64,000 nt of DNA from Streptomyces griseoviridis (GTDB lineage Bacteria > Actinomycetota > Actinomycetes > Streptomycetales > Streptomycetaceae). The notes beneath the pieces are model-generated. The model was not told the DNA's origin and searched no databases. It saw only the letters and a program-made list of their open reading frames with translations. The position numbers were made by a program, and so were the translations under genes. The DNA is taken from assembly GCF_005222485.1 (NCBI RefSeq), contig NZ_CP029078.1, positions 2,818,001 to 2,882,000 of the forward strand, written 5' to 3'. This document shows positions 52,777-62,037 of this stretch, one piece after another. Position 1 is the stretch's first letter, and each line of letters begins with the position of its first letter.

Positions 52777-53786
52777 CCGCCGGCGCCGTCGCCGTCGTCG
52801 TCGAGGCGCCCGGGGCGCACCGGCTGACCGGGCACGAGCCGCGGCAGCCGGCCGCGGGCGAGGCGCTGGTGCGGGTGCACGCGGTCGGCATCTGCGGCAG
52901 CGACCGCGAGGTCTACCAGGGCAACAGGCCCGAGGGGTACGTGCGTTACCCGCTCACGCCCGGCCACGAGTGGTCGGGGACGGTGGCCGCGGTCGGCGCC
53001 GGGGTGCCGGCGGCGCTGGTCGGCCGGAAGGTGGTCGGCGAGGGGTTCCGCAACTGCCAGGTGTGCGACCGCTGCCACGCGGGCGAGACGACCCTGTGCA
53101 CCGCCGGGTACGAGGAGACCGGGTTCACCCAGCCGGGCGCGATGGCCACCACCCTCACGCTGCCCGCCCGGCTGCTGCACACCCTGCCCGACGACGCCGA
53201 CCTGACGGCGGCGGCGCTGCTCGAACCGGCCGCGTGCGTCGCGGCGGCCGCGCTCAAGGCGAACGCCCGGCCGGGTGAGCGGGTCGCGGTGGTCGGCACC
53301 GGGACGCTCGGCATGTTCGCGGTGCAGTTCCTGAGTGCCGGGTCCCCCGCGGAGCTGCTCGTGGTGGGCACCAGGCCGGACCGGGCGGAGCTTTCGCGGA
53401 CCTTCGGCGCCGACGACTTCCGCACCAGGGACCAGGAGCTGCCCGCCGACTTCGACGTCGTCATCGAGACCGCCGGGTCCGCGTCCGCGGCCAGGACCGC
53501 CGCCGCGCTGCTGCGGCGCGGCGGACGGCTCGTGCTGACCGGTATCCCGGCGCCCGGCGCCGACGGGCTCGACCCGACGGACCTGGTGGTGCGGCAGCTG
53601 GAGGTGCACACCGTCTTCGGGGCCGCCCCGGACGCCTGGGCGCACACGGTCCGGGTGTTCGCGGCCGGTCTGCTCGACCCGCTGCCGCTGGTCAGCCACG
53701 AACTGCCGCTCGACGAGTTCCCGCGCGCCATCGAGCTGGTCGGGTCGGGAGACCCGAAGGTCGGCAAGGTGCTGCTGCGCCCCTGA
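52773..53786 (+). CDS. Zinc-dependent alcohol/sugar dehydrogenase
   Basis: 337 residues. Catalytic zinc: AVGICGSDREVY and TPGHEWSG. Structural zinc: NCQVCDRCHAGETTLC. NAD loop VAVVGTGTLGMFAVQ. It is a medium-chain polyol/sugar dehydrogenase. GTGA overlap (4 bp) with the dehydratase, so co-translated. It probably oxidises the imported sugar or a derivative. Confidence 0.92.
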   Translation: MTAGAVAVVVEAPGAHRLTGHEPRQPAAGEALVRVHAVGICGSDREVYQGNRPEGYVRYPLTPGHEWSGTVAAVGAGVPAALVGRKVVGEGFRNCQVCDRCHAGETTLCTAGYEETGFTQPGAMATTLTLPARLLHTLPDDADLTAAALLEPAACVAAAALKANARPGERVAVVGTGTLGMFAVQFLSAGSPAELLVVGTRPDRAELSRTFGADDFRTRDQELPADFDVVIETAGSASAARTAAALLRRGGRLVLTGIPAPGADGLDPTDLVVRQLEVHTVFGAAPDAWAHTVRVFAAGLLDPLPLVSHELPLDEFPRAIELVGSGDPKVGKVLLRP

Positions 53787-53896
53787 GCGCGCGCCGGCCC
53801 GGGGGTGACCTGACGGCCCCCGTACCGGCGTACCGCCCGCCCGCCACGCCCCGAGCCGCGCACTTCGTCCGACATACCGAACACAAAGGACAGCTT

Positions 53897-54865
53897 GTGA
53901 CCGACGCTTTCGCCACTGCGGCCCGCAGGCCAGGTGAGCAGGCGCTCACCGCTCTCGGCCTGGGCGCGCCCGCCCTCGACCCCGCTGACGCCTCCCCGCA
54001 CACCTTCCCCGGCGGCGGGCGCTGGCGCACCGAGATCCCGTCCTGCGAGGGGCCCGAGGCGCTGGCCGTCGTCCTCAAGGAGTCCTCCCGCCTGGACGTG
54101 CCGATCCACCGGATCAGCCAGGGCAGCGGCGTCTGGATGCTCACCGACGCCGAGATCACCGAGATGGTCGAGGCCACCGCCGCACGCGACATCGAGCTGT
54201 GCCTGTTCACAGGGCCGCGCGGCACCTGGGACATCGGCGGCTCGACCCGCACCGACTCGCGCGGCGGCGGGCTGCGCGCCCGGGGCCACGACGCGGTCGC
54301 CGGGTGTGTCGAAGACGCCGTGCGGGCAACGGAGTTGGGCGTCAGGTGTCTGCTGGTCGCCGACGAGGGCGTGCTGTGGACGCTGCACCGGGCGCGCACC
54401 GCGGGGATCATCCCGGCCGACACCACGCTGAAGGTGTCGGCGCTCATCGGTCCCGTCAACCCGGCCGCGTACGCGGTCTACGAGCGGCTCGGCGCCGACT
54501 CGCTCAACGTGCCGAGCGATCTGACGCTCGATCACCTCACCGAGATCCGGCGGGTGTCGGCCGCCCCCATGGACATGTACATCGAGGCCCCCGACGATCT
54601 CGGCGGGTACGTGCGGATGTACGAGGTCGCCGAGCTGATCAGGCGCGGCGCACCGCTCTATCTGAAGTTCGGCCTGTCCAGGGCTCCCGGCATCTACCCG
54701 TGGGGCACCCACCTGCGGGACGTGACCCTGGACACCGCACGGGAGCGGGTGCGGCGCGGCCGGCTCGCTCTCGACCTGCTCGCCCGGCACGGCGCGGACG
54801 GCGACATGGCGCCGCTCGGCTCCCGGCTGCCCGGCACGCTCCAGCGCTTCCCCACCGAAGCCTGA
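53897..54865 (+). CDS. TIM-barrel protein, U32 peptidase-like
   Basis: 322 residues. [54 protein letters not shown] and [22 protein letters not shown] suggest a beta/alpha barrel. I recall homologues annotated as U32 peptidases, but no peptidase residues are proven; an aldolase or isomerase is an alternative. GTG with AAAGGA. It sits between the dehydrogenase and transporter genes. Confidence 0.7.
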   Translation: MTDAFATAARRPGEQALTALGLGAPALDPADASPHTFPGGGRWRTEIPSCEGPEALAVVLKESSRLDVPIHRISQGSGVWMLTDAEITEMVEATAARDIELCLFTGPRGTWDIGGSTRTDSRGGGLRARGHDAVAGCVEDAVRATELGVRCLLVADEGVLWTLHRARTAGIIPADTTLKVSALIGPVNPAAYAVYERLGADSLNVPSDLTLDHLTEIRRVSAAPMDMYIEAPDDLGGYVRMYEVAELIRRGAPLYLKFGLSRAPGIYPWGTHLRDVTLDTARERVRRGRLALDLLARHGADGDMAPLGSRLPGTLQRFPTEA

Positions 54866-54913
54866 CGAGCACCGCTTCTCTCTCAACGACGAGACACCCA
54901 AGGACGGATCAGC

Positions 54914-56020
54914 ATGCGTACTCGCAGGGCCGCACTCACCGCGATAGCCGGAGCAGCCTCCCTCGCCCTCACCCTGACCGCGTGCGGCCAGAGCGGCGAG
55001 GGCGGCAGCAAGGAGAGCTCGGACGGCGCCAAGGGCGGCACGATCGGCATCGCGATGCCGACCAAGTCGTCCGAGCGCTGGATCGGCGACGGGAACAACG
55101 TTGTCAGGGACCTCAAGGCCCTCGGCTACAAGACCAAGCTGGTCTACGGCGAGGACGACCCCGACCAGCAGGTCTCGCAGATCGAGAACCTGATCACGCA
55201 GGGCGTCAAGGGCCTGATCATCGCGGCCATCGACAACAAGTCCCTCAACAACGTGCTCCAGCAGGCCGCGGACGCGAAGATCCCGGTGATCTCCTACGAC
55301 CGGCTGATCCTCGGCTCGAAGAACGTCGACTACTACGCGTCCTTCGACAACACCAAGGTCGGCGAGTTGCAGGGCAACTTCATCGTCGACAAGCTCGGAC
55401 TCAAGGACGGCAAGGGGCCGTTCAACATCGAGCTGTTCGCGGGCTCCAACGACGACAACAACACCCGGTACTTCTTCGGCGGCGCGATGAGCGTGCTCCA
55501 GCCGTACATCGACAGCAAGAAGCTCGTCGTCAAGTCCGGCCAGACCAAGCTCACCCAGGTGACCACGTTGCGCTGGGACGGCACCACCGCGCAGAAGCGC
55601 ATGGAGGACCTCCTCACGTCGTCGTACAAGAGCGGCCGGGTCGACGCCGTCCTGTCGCCCTACGACGGCATCTCCATCGGCATCATCTCCGCGCTGAAGT
55701 CCGACGGTTACGGCTCCAAGGCCAAGCCGCTGCCGGTCATCACCGGGCAGGACGCCGAGCTGGCGTCGGTGAAGTCGATCATCTCGGGCCAGCAGACGCA
55801 GACCGTCTACAAGGACCTGCGCAAGCTCGCCAAGGTCGCCGCGAGCATGATCGACGACTCCCTCAACGGCAAGAAGCCCGAGGTCAACGACACCAAGACG
55901 TACGACAACGGCAGCAAGGTCGTGCCCGCCTACCTGCTCCAGCCGGTGAGCGTCGACAAGTCGAACTACACCAAGGAACTGGTCGACACCGGCTACTACA
56001 AGGCGAGCGAGCTCAAGTAG
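54914..56020 (+). CDS. ChvE-like sugar-binding lipoprotein
   Basis: 368 residues. Lipobox LTAC (about 24). Type I periplasmic-binding fold: [70 protein letters not shown]. Close to ChvE/multiple-monosaccharide binding proteins (xylose, galactose, arabinose). It delivers sugar to the following ABC proteins. Confidence 0.93.
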   Translation: MRTRRAALTAIAGAASLALTLTACGQSGEGGSKESSDGAKGGTIGIAMPTKSSERWIGDGNNVVRDLKALGYKTKLVYGEDDPDQQVSQIENLITQGVKGLIIAAIDNKSLNNVLQQAADAKIPVISYDRLILGSKNVDYYASFDNTKVGELQGNFIVDKLGLKDGKGPFNIELFAGSNDDNNTRYFFGGAMSVLQPYIDSKKLVVKSGQTKLTQVTTLRWDGTTAQKRMEDLLTSSYKSGRVDAVLSPYDGISIGIISALKSDGYGSKAKPLPVITGQDAELASVKSIISGQQTQTVYKDLRKLAKVAASMIDDSLNGKKPEVNDTKTYDNGSKVVPAYLLQPVSVDKSNYTKELVDTGYYKASELK

Positions 56021-56070
56021 CGCGTCCCGCACACCGGTTCACTCCCCCAACGGATTGGAAGGGCACGACC

Positions 56071-57621
56071 ATGGCGGGACCCGTCCTGGAAATGCGCTCG
56101 ATCGTCAAGACCTTTCCCGGCGTCAAAGCGCTGTCGGACGTCACCCTGACCGTCCGCCAGGGCGAGGTCCACGCCATCTGCGGTGAGAACGGCGCCGGGA
56201 AGTCCACCTTGATGAAGGTGCTCTCCGGCGTCCATCCGCACGGCACGTACGAGGGCGAGATCCTCTTCGAGGGCGACCCGTGCGCCTTCAAGGACATCAG
56301 GGCAAGCGAGCAGCACGGCATCGTGATCATCCATCAGGAGCTGGCGCTCGTGCCGTTCCTGTCGCTCGCCGAGAACATCTTCCTCGGCAACGAGCACGCC
56401 TCGCGCGGCTTCATCAACTGGAACGACACCCTGCGGCACGCGAGCGAGCTGCTGCGCCGGGTGGGTCTGACCGACCACCCCGAGACCCGGATCTCCGACA
56501 TCGGGGTGGGCAAGCAGCAGCTCGTGGAGATCGCCAAGGCGCTCTCCAAGAAGGTGAAGCTGCTCATCCTGGACGAGCCGACGGCGGCCCTGAACGACGA
56601 GGACAGCGCCAAACTCCTCGATCTCATACTGGAGTTGAAGAAGCAGGGCATCACCTCGATCATCATCTCCCACAAGCTCAACGAGATCCGGCGGGTCGCC
56701 GACTCGGTGACGATCCTGCGCGACGGCCGCTCCATCGAGACCCTCGACGTGGCGGCGCCGGAGACCACCGAGGACCGGATCATCTCCGGGATGGTCGGCC
56801 GCGACCTCGACAACCGCTTCCCCGACCGCACCCCCTACGCGGGCGAACCGGACGCGGCGCCGGCCCTGGAGATCCGCAACTGGACCGTCCACCACCCGAT
56901 CGACCAGCAGCGCAAGGTCGTCGACAACGTGTCGGTGCAGGTGCGGCGCGGGGAGATCGTCGGCATCGCGGGGCTGATGGGCGCGGGCCGCACCGAGCTG
57001 GCGATGAGCGTCTTCGGGCGCACCTACGGCCGGCACGCGGGCGGCACGGTCCTCAAGGACGGCACGGAGATCCGCACCAGGACGGTCCCCGAGGCGGTGC
57101 GGCACGGCATCGCGTACGTCACCGAGGACCGCAAGCACTACGGCCTCAACCTCATCGACACCATCAACCGGAACATCTCGCTGACCGCGCTGAGCAAGGT
57201 CGCCAAGCGGGGCGTGGTGGACGAGCACGAGGAACGGCAGGTCGCCGAGCGGTTCCGGAAGTCCATGAACATCAAGGCGCCGACGGTCTTCGAGCCGGTC
57301 GGCAAGCTGTCGGGCGGCAACCAGCAGAAGGTCGTCCTCAGCAAGTGGATCTTCGCCGGTCCTGACGTGCTGATCCTCGACGAACCGACCCGCGGCATCG
57401 ACGTGGGCGCCAAGTACGAGATCTACACGGTCATCGACCAGCTGGCGGCCGAGGGCAAGGCGGTCGTCTTCATCTCCTCCGAGCTGCCCGAGCTGCTCGG
57501 CATGTGCGATCGCATCTACACCATGGCCGCCGGGCGGCTCACCGGTGAGGTCCCGCGGGCCGAGGCCACGCAGGAAGTGCTGATGCGTCAGATGACGAAG
57601 GACAAAGAGGTAACCCGATGA
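56071..57621 (+). CDS. mmsA: Sugar ABC transporter ATP-binding protein, MmsA type
   Basis: 516 residues, two ABC domains. First: Walker [11 protein letters not shown]-loop IHQEL, signature [10 protein letters not shown], Walker [12 protein letters not shown]. Second: degenerate Walker [10 protein letters not shown], intact LSGGNQQK and [12 protein letters not shown]. The asymmetry is usual for monosaccharide importers. ATG 56071 follows GGAAGGG. The large upstream extension of this frame is a shadow. Confidence 0.95.
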   Translation: MAGPVLEMRSIVKTFPGVKALSDVTLTVRQGEVHAICGENGAGKSTLMKVLSGVHPHGTYEGEILFEGDPCAFKDIRASEQHGIVIIHQELALVPFLSLAENIFLGNEHASRGFINWNDTLRHASELLRRVGLTDHPETRISDIGVGKQQLVEIAKALSKKVKLLILDEPTAALNDEDSAKLLDLILELKKQGITSIIISHKLNEIRRVADSVTILRDGRSIETLDVAAPETTEDRIISGMVGRDLDNRFPDRTPYAGEPDAAPALEIRNWTVHHPIDQQRKVVDNVSVQVRRGEIVGIAGLMGAGRTELAMSVFGRTYGRHAGGTVLKDGTEIRTRTVPEAVRHGIAYVTEDRKHYGLNLIDTINRNISLTALSKVAKRGVVDEHEERQVAERFRKSMNIKAPTVFEPVGKLSGGNQQKVVLSKWIFAGPDVLILDEPTRGIDVGAKYEIYTVIDQLAAEGKAVVFISSELPELLGMCDRIYTMAAGRLTGEVPRAEATQEVLMRQMTKDKEVTR

Positions 57622-58865
57622 GCACCGACGTGACCGACAAGCCCCCGGCCTCGGCGCCGCCCGGCAGGAGCGGCGGCTCAGGCTCAGGCGGTGGCCTGCT
57701 CCAGCTGATGCTGAACGGCCTGCGCCGCAACATGCGCCAGTACGGCATGCTGATCGCGCTCGGCCTGATCGTGGTGCTGTTCCAGGTGTGGACGGGCGGC
57801 GACCTGCTGCTGCCGCGCAACGTCTCCAACCTGGTGCTCCAGAACAGCTACATCCTGATCCTCGCGATCGGCATGATGCTGGTGATCATCGCCGGGCACA
57901 TCGATCTGTCGGTCGGCTCGCTGACCGCGTTCGTGGGCGCGTTCGCGGCGGTGCTGACCGTGCAGCACAGCGTGGCCTGGCCGGTCGCGGTGGTGCTGTG
58001 CCTGCTGGTGGGCGCGCTGGCCGGGTCGGTCCAGGGCTTCCTGATCGCGTATCTCGGCATACCGTCGTTCATCGTGACGCTCGCGGGGATGCTGCTGTTC
58101 CGCGGCCTGACCGAGATCTTCCTCCAGGGGCAGACCCTCGGCCCGTTCCCCGACGGCCTCCAGAAGCTCGGCAACGGCTTCCTGCCCGAGGTCGGCCCGA
58201 ACACCAACTACCACAACCTCACCCTGCTGCTCGGTCTGCTGCTGCTGGCGTTCGTGGTCTCCCAGGAGGTCCGCGACCGCAGGCGCCAGCAGGAGTTCTC
58301 CCTCGACGTGCTGCCGCGCAACGCGTTCCTGCTGAAGCTGGTCGCGATCGCCGCGGCGATCCTCGCGGTCACCATGCTGCTGGCCAGCTACCAGGGGGCG
58401 CCGATCATCCTGATCGTCCTCGGGGTGCTGGTGGTCGGCTACGGCTATGTGATGCGCAACGCCGTCTTCGGCCGGCACATCTACGCGATCGGCGGCAACC
58501 TGCCGGCCGCGAAGCTGTCGGGCGTCAAGGACAAGAAGGTCACCTTCCTGGTCTTCCTGAACATGGGCGTGCTCGCGGCCCTGGCGGGCATGGTCGTCGC
58601 CGCCCGGCTGAACGCGGCGTCCCCGAAGGCCGGTCTGAACTTCGAACTCGAGGCCATCGCCTCGTCGTTCATCGGTGGCGCGTCCATGAGCGGCGGTGTC
58701 GGCACCGTCCTCGGCGCGATCATCGGCGGTCTGGTCCTCGGGGTGCTTAACAACGGCATGAACCTGCTGAGCGTCGGCACCGACTGGCAACAGGTCATCA
58801 AGGGCCTCGCCCTGCTCGCGGCGGTCGGCTTCGACGTGTGGAACAAGCGCAAGTCCGGTTCGTAA
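57618..58865 (+). CDS. mmsB: Sugar ABC transporter permease, MmsB type
   Basis: 415 residues, about ten membrane helices. [17 protein letters not shown] and [33 protein letters not shown] are the hallmark permease motifs of the ribose/xylose class. ATGA overlap with mmsA. It ends 9 nt before a strong hairpin. Confidence 0.95.
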   Translation: MSTDVTDKPPASAPPGRSGGSGSGGGLLQLMLNGLRRNMRQYGMLIALGLIVVLFQVWTGGDLLLPRNVSNLVLQNSYILILAIGMMLVIIAGHIDLSVGSLTAFVGAFAAVLTVQHSVAWPVAVVLCLLVGALAGSVQGFLIAYLGIPSFIVTLAGMLLFRGLTEIFLQGQTLGPFPDGLQKLGNGFLPEVGPNTNYHNLTLLLGLLLLAFVVSQEVRDRRRQQEFSLDVLPRNAFLLKLVAIAAAILAVTMLLASYQGAPIILIVLGVLVVGYGYVMRNAVFGRHIYAIGGNLPAAKLSGVKDKKVTFLVFLNMGVLAALAGMVVAARLNAASPKAGLNFELEAIASSFIGGASMSGGVGTVLGAIIGGLVLGVLNNGMNLLSVGTDWQQVIKGLALLAAVGFDVWNKRKSGS

Positions 58866-58873
58866 GTCAGCTC

Positions 58874-58898
58874 GGGCCCCGCCACCGCGGCGGGGCCC
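58874..58898 (+). terminator. Hairpin between mmsB and exported galM
   Basis: Perfect 10-bp stem GGGCCCCGCC (58874-58883) with 58889-58898, loop ACCGC. It may attenuate transcription into the epimerase gene or protect upstream mRNA. Confidence 0.65.
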
Positions 58899-58918
58899 CA
58901 CCTTTACGGGAGCCGCAC

Positions 58919-60070
58919 ATGGAACTGAACAGACGCACCGTCATCGCCACAGCCGCCGCCGCTGGGGTGGCCGCGACCTCGCTCGGCGGCACCGCGCACG
59001 CCGCCCGGGGCGGCGGCCTGCCGGTCAGGTCCCTCTTCGGCAGGCTCGCCGACGGCACGAAGGTCCACCTCTGGTCGCTGGAGAACGGCGGCACCCGGCT
59101 GAAGGTCCTCTCCTACGGCGGCGCCGTCCACGCGCTGGAGATCCCCGACCGGCGCGGCCGGTACGGCAACGTCGTCCTCGGCCTCGGCAGCCTCGACGAG
59201 TACGTCGCGAGCAGCCCGTTCTTCGGCGCCCTGATCGGCCGCTACGGCAACCGCATCGGCAAGGGCCGCTTCACCCTCGACGGGACGGCACACCAGCTGT
59301 CCGTCAACGACGGCGTCAACACCCTGCACGGCGGCGCCCAGGGCTTCGACAAGCGAGTCTGGGACGTCGAGCCGTTCGCCGAGGGCTCCGACGTCGGCCT
59401 GCGCCTCCACTACGTCAGCGGCGACGGCGAGATGGGCTTCCCCGGCACGCTGCGCACGACGGTGACGTACACCCTCACCCGGCGCGGCGCCTGGCGCGTC
59501 GACTACCGGGCGACCACCGACAAGGCCACCGTCGTCAACCTGACCAGCCACGTCTACTGGAACCTGGCGGGCGAGGGCAGCGGCTCCGTCGAGGACCACG
59601 AGCTGACGATCGCCGCCTCCCGCTACACCCCCACCGACCCCGGGCTCATCCCCACCGGCGAGCTGGCGAAGGTGGCGGGCACCCCCTTCGACTTCCGGTC
59701 GGGGAAGACGATCGGACGTGACCTGCGGGCCGGGCACACGCAGCAGGTGCGGGCGAAGGGGTTCGACCACAACTGGGTGCTCGACAAGGGCGTCACGGCC
59801 CGCCCCGAACCGGTGGCGACCCTGCGCGACCCGCGCTCGGGCCGCACCCTCACCCTCGCCACCGACCAGCCGGGGCTGCAATTTTACTCGGGCAACTTCC
59901 TCGACGGCACCCTCACCGGGACCGGCGGCCGCACCTACCGGCAGGGCGACGCGCTCTGCCTGGAGACGCAGCACTTCCCGGACTCCCCGAACCAGCCGTC
60001 GTTCCCGTCCACCGTGCTCAGGCCGGGCCGCACCTACCGCACGACCACGGTGCACACCTTCGGTGTCTGA
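58919..60070 (+). CDS. galM: Tat-exported aldose 1-epimerase
   Basis: 383 residues. N-terminus MELNRRTVIATAAAAGVAATSLGGTAHA is a twin-arginine signal (RRTVIA) with AHA cleavage. Mature GalM: VVLGLGSLDEYV, TLHGGAQGFDKRVWDV (His), VNLTSHVYWNLAG, LETQHFPDSPNQPSFP. It likely equilibrates sugar anomers outside the cell before ChvE capture. ATG has GGGAG 7 nt away. It is homologous to the cytosolic gene at 40069. Confidence 0.93.
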   Translation: MELNRRTVIATAAAAGVAATSLGGTAHAARGGGLPVRSLFGRLADGTKVHLWSLENGGTRLKVLSYGGAVHALEIPDRRGRYGNVVLGLGSLDEYVASSPFFGALIGRYGNRIGKGRFTLDGTAHQLSVNDGVNTLHGGAQGFDKRVWDVEPFAEGSDVGLRLHYVSGDGEMGFPGTLRTTVTYTLTRRGAWRVDYRATTDKATVVNLTSHVYWNLAGEGSGSVEDHELTIAASRYTPTDPGLIPTGELAKVAGTPFDFRSGKTIGRDLRAGHTQQVRAKGFDHNWVLDKGVTARPEPVATLRDPRSGRTLTLATDQPGLQFYSGNFLDGTLTGTGGRTYRQGDALCLETQHFPDSPNQPSFPSTVLRPGRTYRTTTVHTFGV

Positions 60071-60080
60071 GCGGTTGCCC

Positions 60081-60100
60081 GCCGCGTTGAACAACGCGGC
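60081..60100 (+). terminator. Sugar operon terminator
   Basis: GCCGCGTTG, AA, CAACGCGGC: perfect 9-bp inverted repeat 11 nt after the galM stop. Confidence 0.75.
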
Positions 60101-60201
60101 CTGAGACCCCGTATCCAAGGGTGGCCCGTGCTCCCCCGCGCGGGCCACCTGACACGACGGGCCCGGCCGTCCCCACCGGACCCGCCCCCTACGGAGGTTT
60201 C

Positions 60202-62034
60202 ATGGCCGACAACGTCACCTCGCTGTTCCGCGGTACCGCGGCCCACAGCCCGTCGATGGCGGCGTTGGCACGAGAAGGCGGCGACGGCTCGGGACCGGTC
60301 GACTTCTGCATCCCCTGCAATCCGTACTTCCCCACCCCGGCGATGTTCGAGGACATGGCGGCCCGGCTGCGCGACATCATCACGTACTACCCGAGCAGCG
60401 CCGACACGATCACCGCCGAGCTGTGCAACCTCCTCCAACTCCCGCCGCAGGCCGTCGCGATGGGCAACGGTTCGACCGAACTCATCACCTGGATCGACCA
60501 CTTGCTGGTCCGTGAGTCCCTCGCCGTCCCCGTCCCCACCTTCGGCCGCTGGACCGACCAGCCCATGGAGACCGGCAAGCGGGTCGACATGTTCCCGCTC
60601 CAGGAGTCCGGCGGCTTCGCCCTCGACCTCGCCCAGTACGCCGAGTTCATCAGGGCCCGCGGCACCCGGGTCGCCGTCATCTGCAACCCGAACAACCCCG
60701 ACGGCGGCTTCCTGCCCAAGCACTCCCTCGTCCAGTTCATGGACGCCATGGCCGACCTGGACCTGATCGTCATCGACGAGTCGTTCCTGGAGTTCGCGGA
60801 CGCGGAGGCCGAACCGTCCGTCGTGCAGGAGGCGATGCTCCGCCCGAACGTCGTCGTGCTGCGCAGCCTCGGCAAGAACTTCGGCCTGCACGGCATCCGG
60901 TTCGGCTACCTCGTCGCCAACCCCTCGCTGGCCGGGCGGGTCCGCTCGATGCTGCCCAAGTGGAACCTCAACTCCTTCGCCGAGCACGTGGTGTTCATGC
61001 TGAAGGAGCACGGCGCCGAGTACGCGCAGAGCCTGCACCAGGTGCGCCGCGACCGCCTCGACATGGCGAGCCAGCTCTCCTCGCTGCCCGGCCTCACCGT
61101 CTACCCCTCGCAGGGCAACTTCCTCTTCGTGCGGCTGCCGGTGGGCGCCGAGGGCACGGTGGTGCGGGACCGGATGCTCACCGAGCACCGGATCCTGGTC
61201 CGCGAGTGCGGCAACAAGATCGGATCGTCCAGCCGCTTCCTGCGGCTGGTGGTACGCCCGCAGGTCGACGTGCGCCGCCTGATGTCCGGCCTCGAACAGG
61301 TGCTCTACGGGACCAGGAGGGGTGCCGCCGTGCCCGAGCAGGCCACCGGGACCGGCTACAGCTCGGGCACGGCGGCCGTCGACCGACTGGTCAGCGCCAC
61401 GAACGGCGCCGGAATACCGGGCCTCGCCGCTCAGGCCCTCGACGCCGGTGCCCCGGGGCTCCCCCTCGCCCCGGGCACCGGTACACCCCTGCCCGCCGCT
61501 GCCGCCCTGACCGGCGGCGGGGGCCTCCCGATGCCCGCACCGGCGACGCAGCCACCCCCGCAGCCGGCCATGGCGCCCCAGCCCGCGGGACTGCCGCAGC
61601 CGGCCGCGACGCCCTTGCGGCTCGGCGCACCGCAGCCGGCCGGGCTGCCGCAGCCCGGCCCGCAGTCGTACGGGAACCAGCAGTCCTTCGGGGGCCGGCA
61701 GCCGATCGGGAACCAGCAGCCGATCGGGGCCCCGCCGTCGTTCGGGGGCCAGCAACCGATGGGCGCCCCGCAGTCGTTCGGGGGCCCGCAGCAACTCCCG
61801 ACGGCACCCGCGGCTCAGGCGCCGATGCCGACGCAGCCGCCCCCGCTCCCCGCCACCGCCCCCGCCGCGATGACGGGACCGACCCCGCCGGGCGTCCCGG
61901 CCCGCGGCGGCCTCACCGCGGCCCAGGTCAGAGGCGCCACCGCGCCGGGCCAGGAACTGGCCCCGGCCCCGGCGACCGGCTGGCCCAACGCCCAGAGCTG
62001 GCCGAACGCGGCAGGGATGGGGCAGACGGGGTGA
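60202..62034 (+). CDS. Aminotransferase class I/II with long Pro/Gln-rich tail
   Basis: 610 residues. Residues 1-375 are a PLP fold type I enzyme like histidinol-phosphate/threonine-phosphate (CobC) enzymes: GNGSTELITWIDHLL, ICNPNNPDGGF, VIDESFLEF, and the PLP lysine in LRSLGKNFGLHGIRFGY. Residues 385-610 are disordered, with repeats such as PQPAGLPQP and SFGG(Q/R)QP(I/M)G. Usual homologues end near 370. ATG has GGAGG. Confidence 0.88.
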   Translation: MADNVTSLFRGTAAHSPSMAALAREGGDGSGPVDFCIPCNPYFPTPAMFEDMAARLRDIITYYPSSADTITAELCNLLQLPPQAVAMGNGSTELITWIDHLLVRESLAVPVPTFGRWTDQPMETGKRVDMFPLQESGGFALDLAQYAEFIRARGTRVAVICNPNNPDGGFLPKHSLVQFMDAMADLDLIVIDESFLEFADAEAEPSVVQEAMLRPNVVVLRSLGKNFGLHGIRFGYLVANPSLAGRVRSMLPKWNLNSFAEHVVFMLKEHGAEYAQSLHQVRRDRLDMASQLSSLPGLTVYPSQGNFLFVRLPVGAEGTVVRDRMLTEHRILVRECGNKIGSSSRFLRLVVRPQVDVRRLMSGLEQVLYGTRRGAAVPEQATGTGYSSGTAAVDRLVSATNGAGIPGLAAQALDAGAPGLPLAPGTGTPLPAAAALTGGGGLPMPAPATQPPPQPAMAPQPAGLPQPAATPLRLGAPQPAGLPQPGPQSYGNQQSFGGRQPIGNQQPIGAPPSFGGQQPMGAPQSFGGPQQLPTAPAAQAPMPTQPPPLPATAPAAMTGPTPPGVPARGGLTAAQVRGATAPGQELAPAPATGWPNAQSWPNAAGMGQTG

Positions 62035-62037
62035 CGC

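Noticed and set aside
52946..56032. 1028-codon minus-strand frame across the sugar operon
   Set aside because: Spans several well-identified plus-strand genes and has no domain-like sequence.
54199..56070. N-terminal extension of the ABC ATPase to 1140 residues
   Set aside because: The extension is the shadow of two upstream genes; ATG 56071 has a Shine-Dalgarno and begins the family N-terminus.
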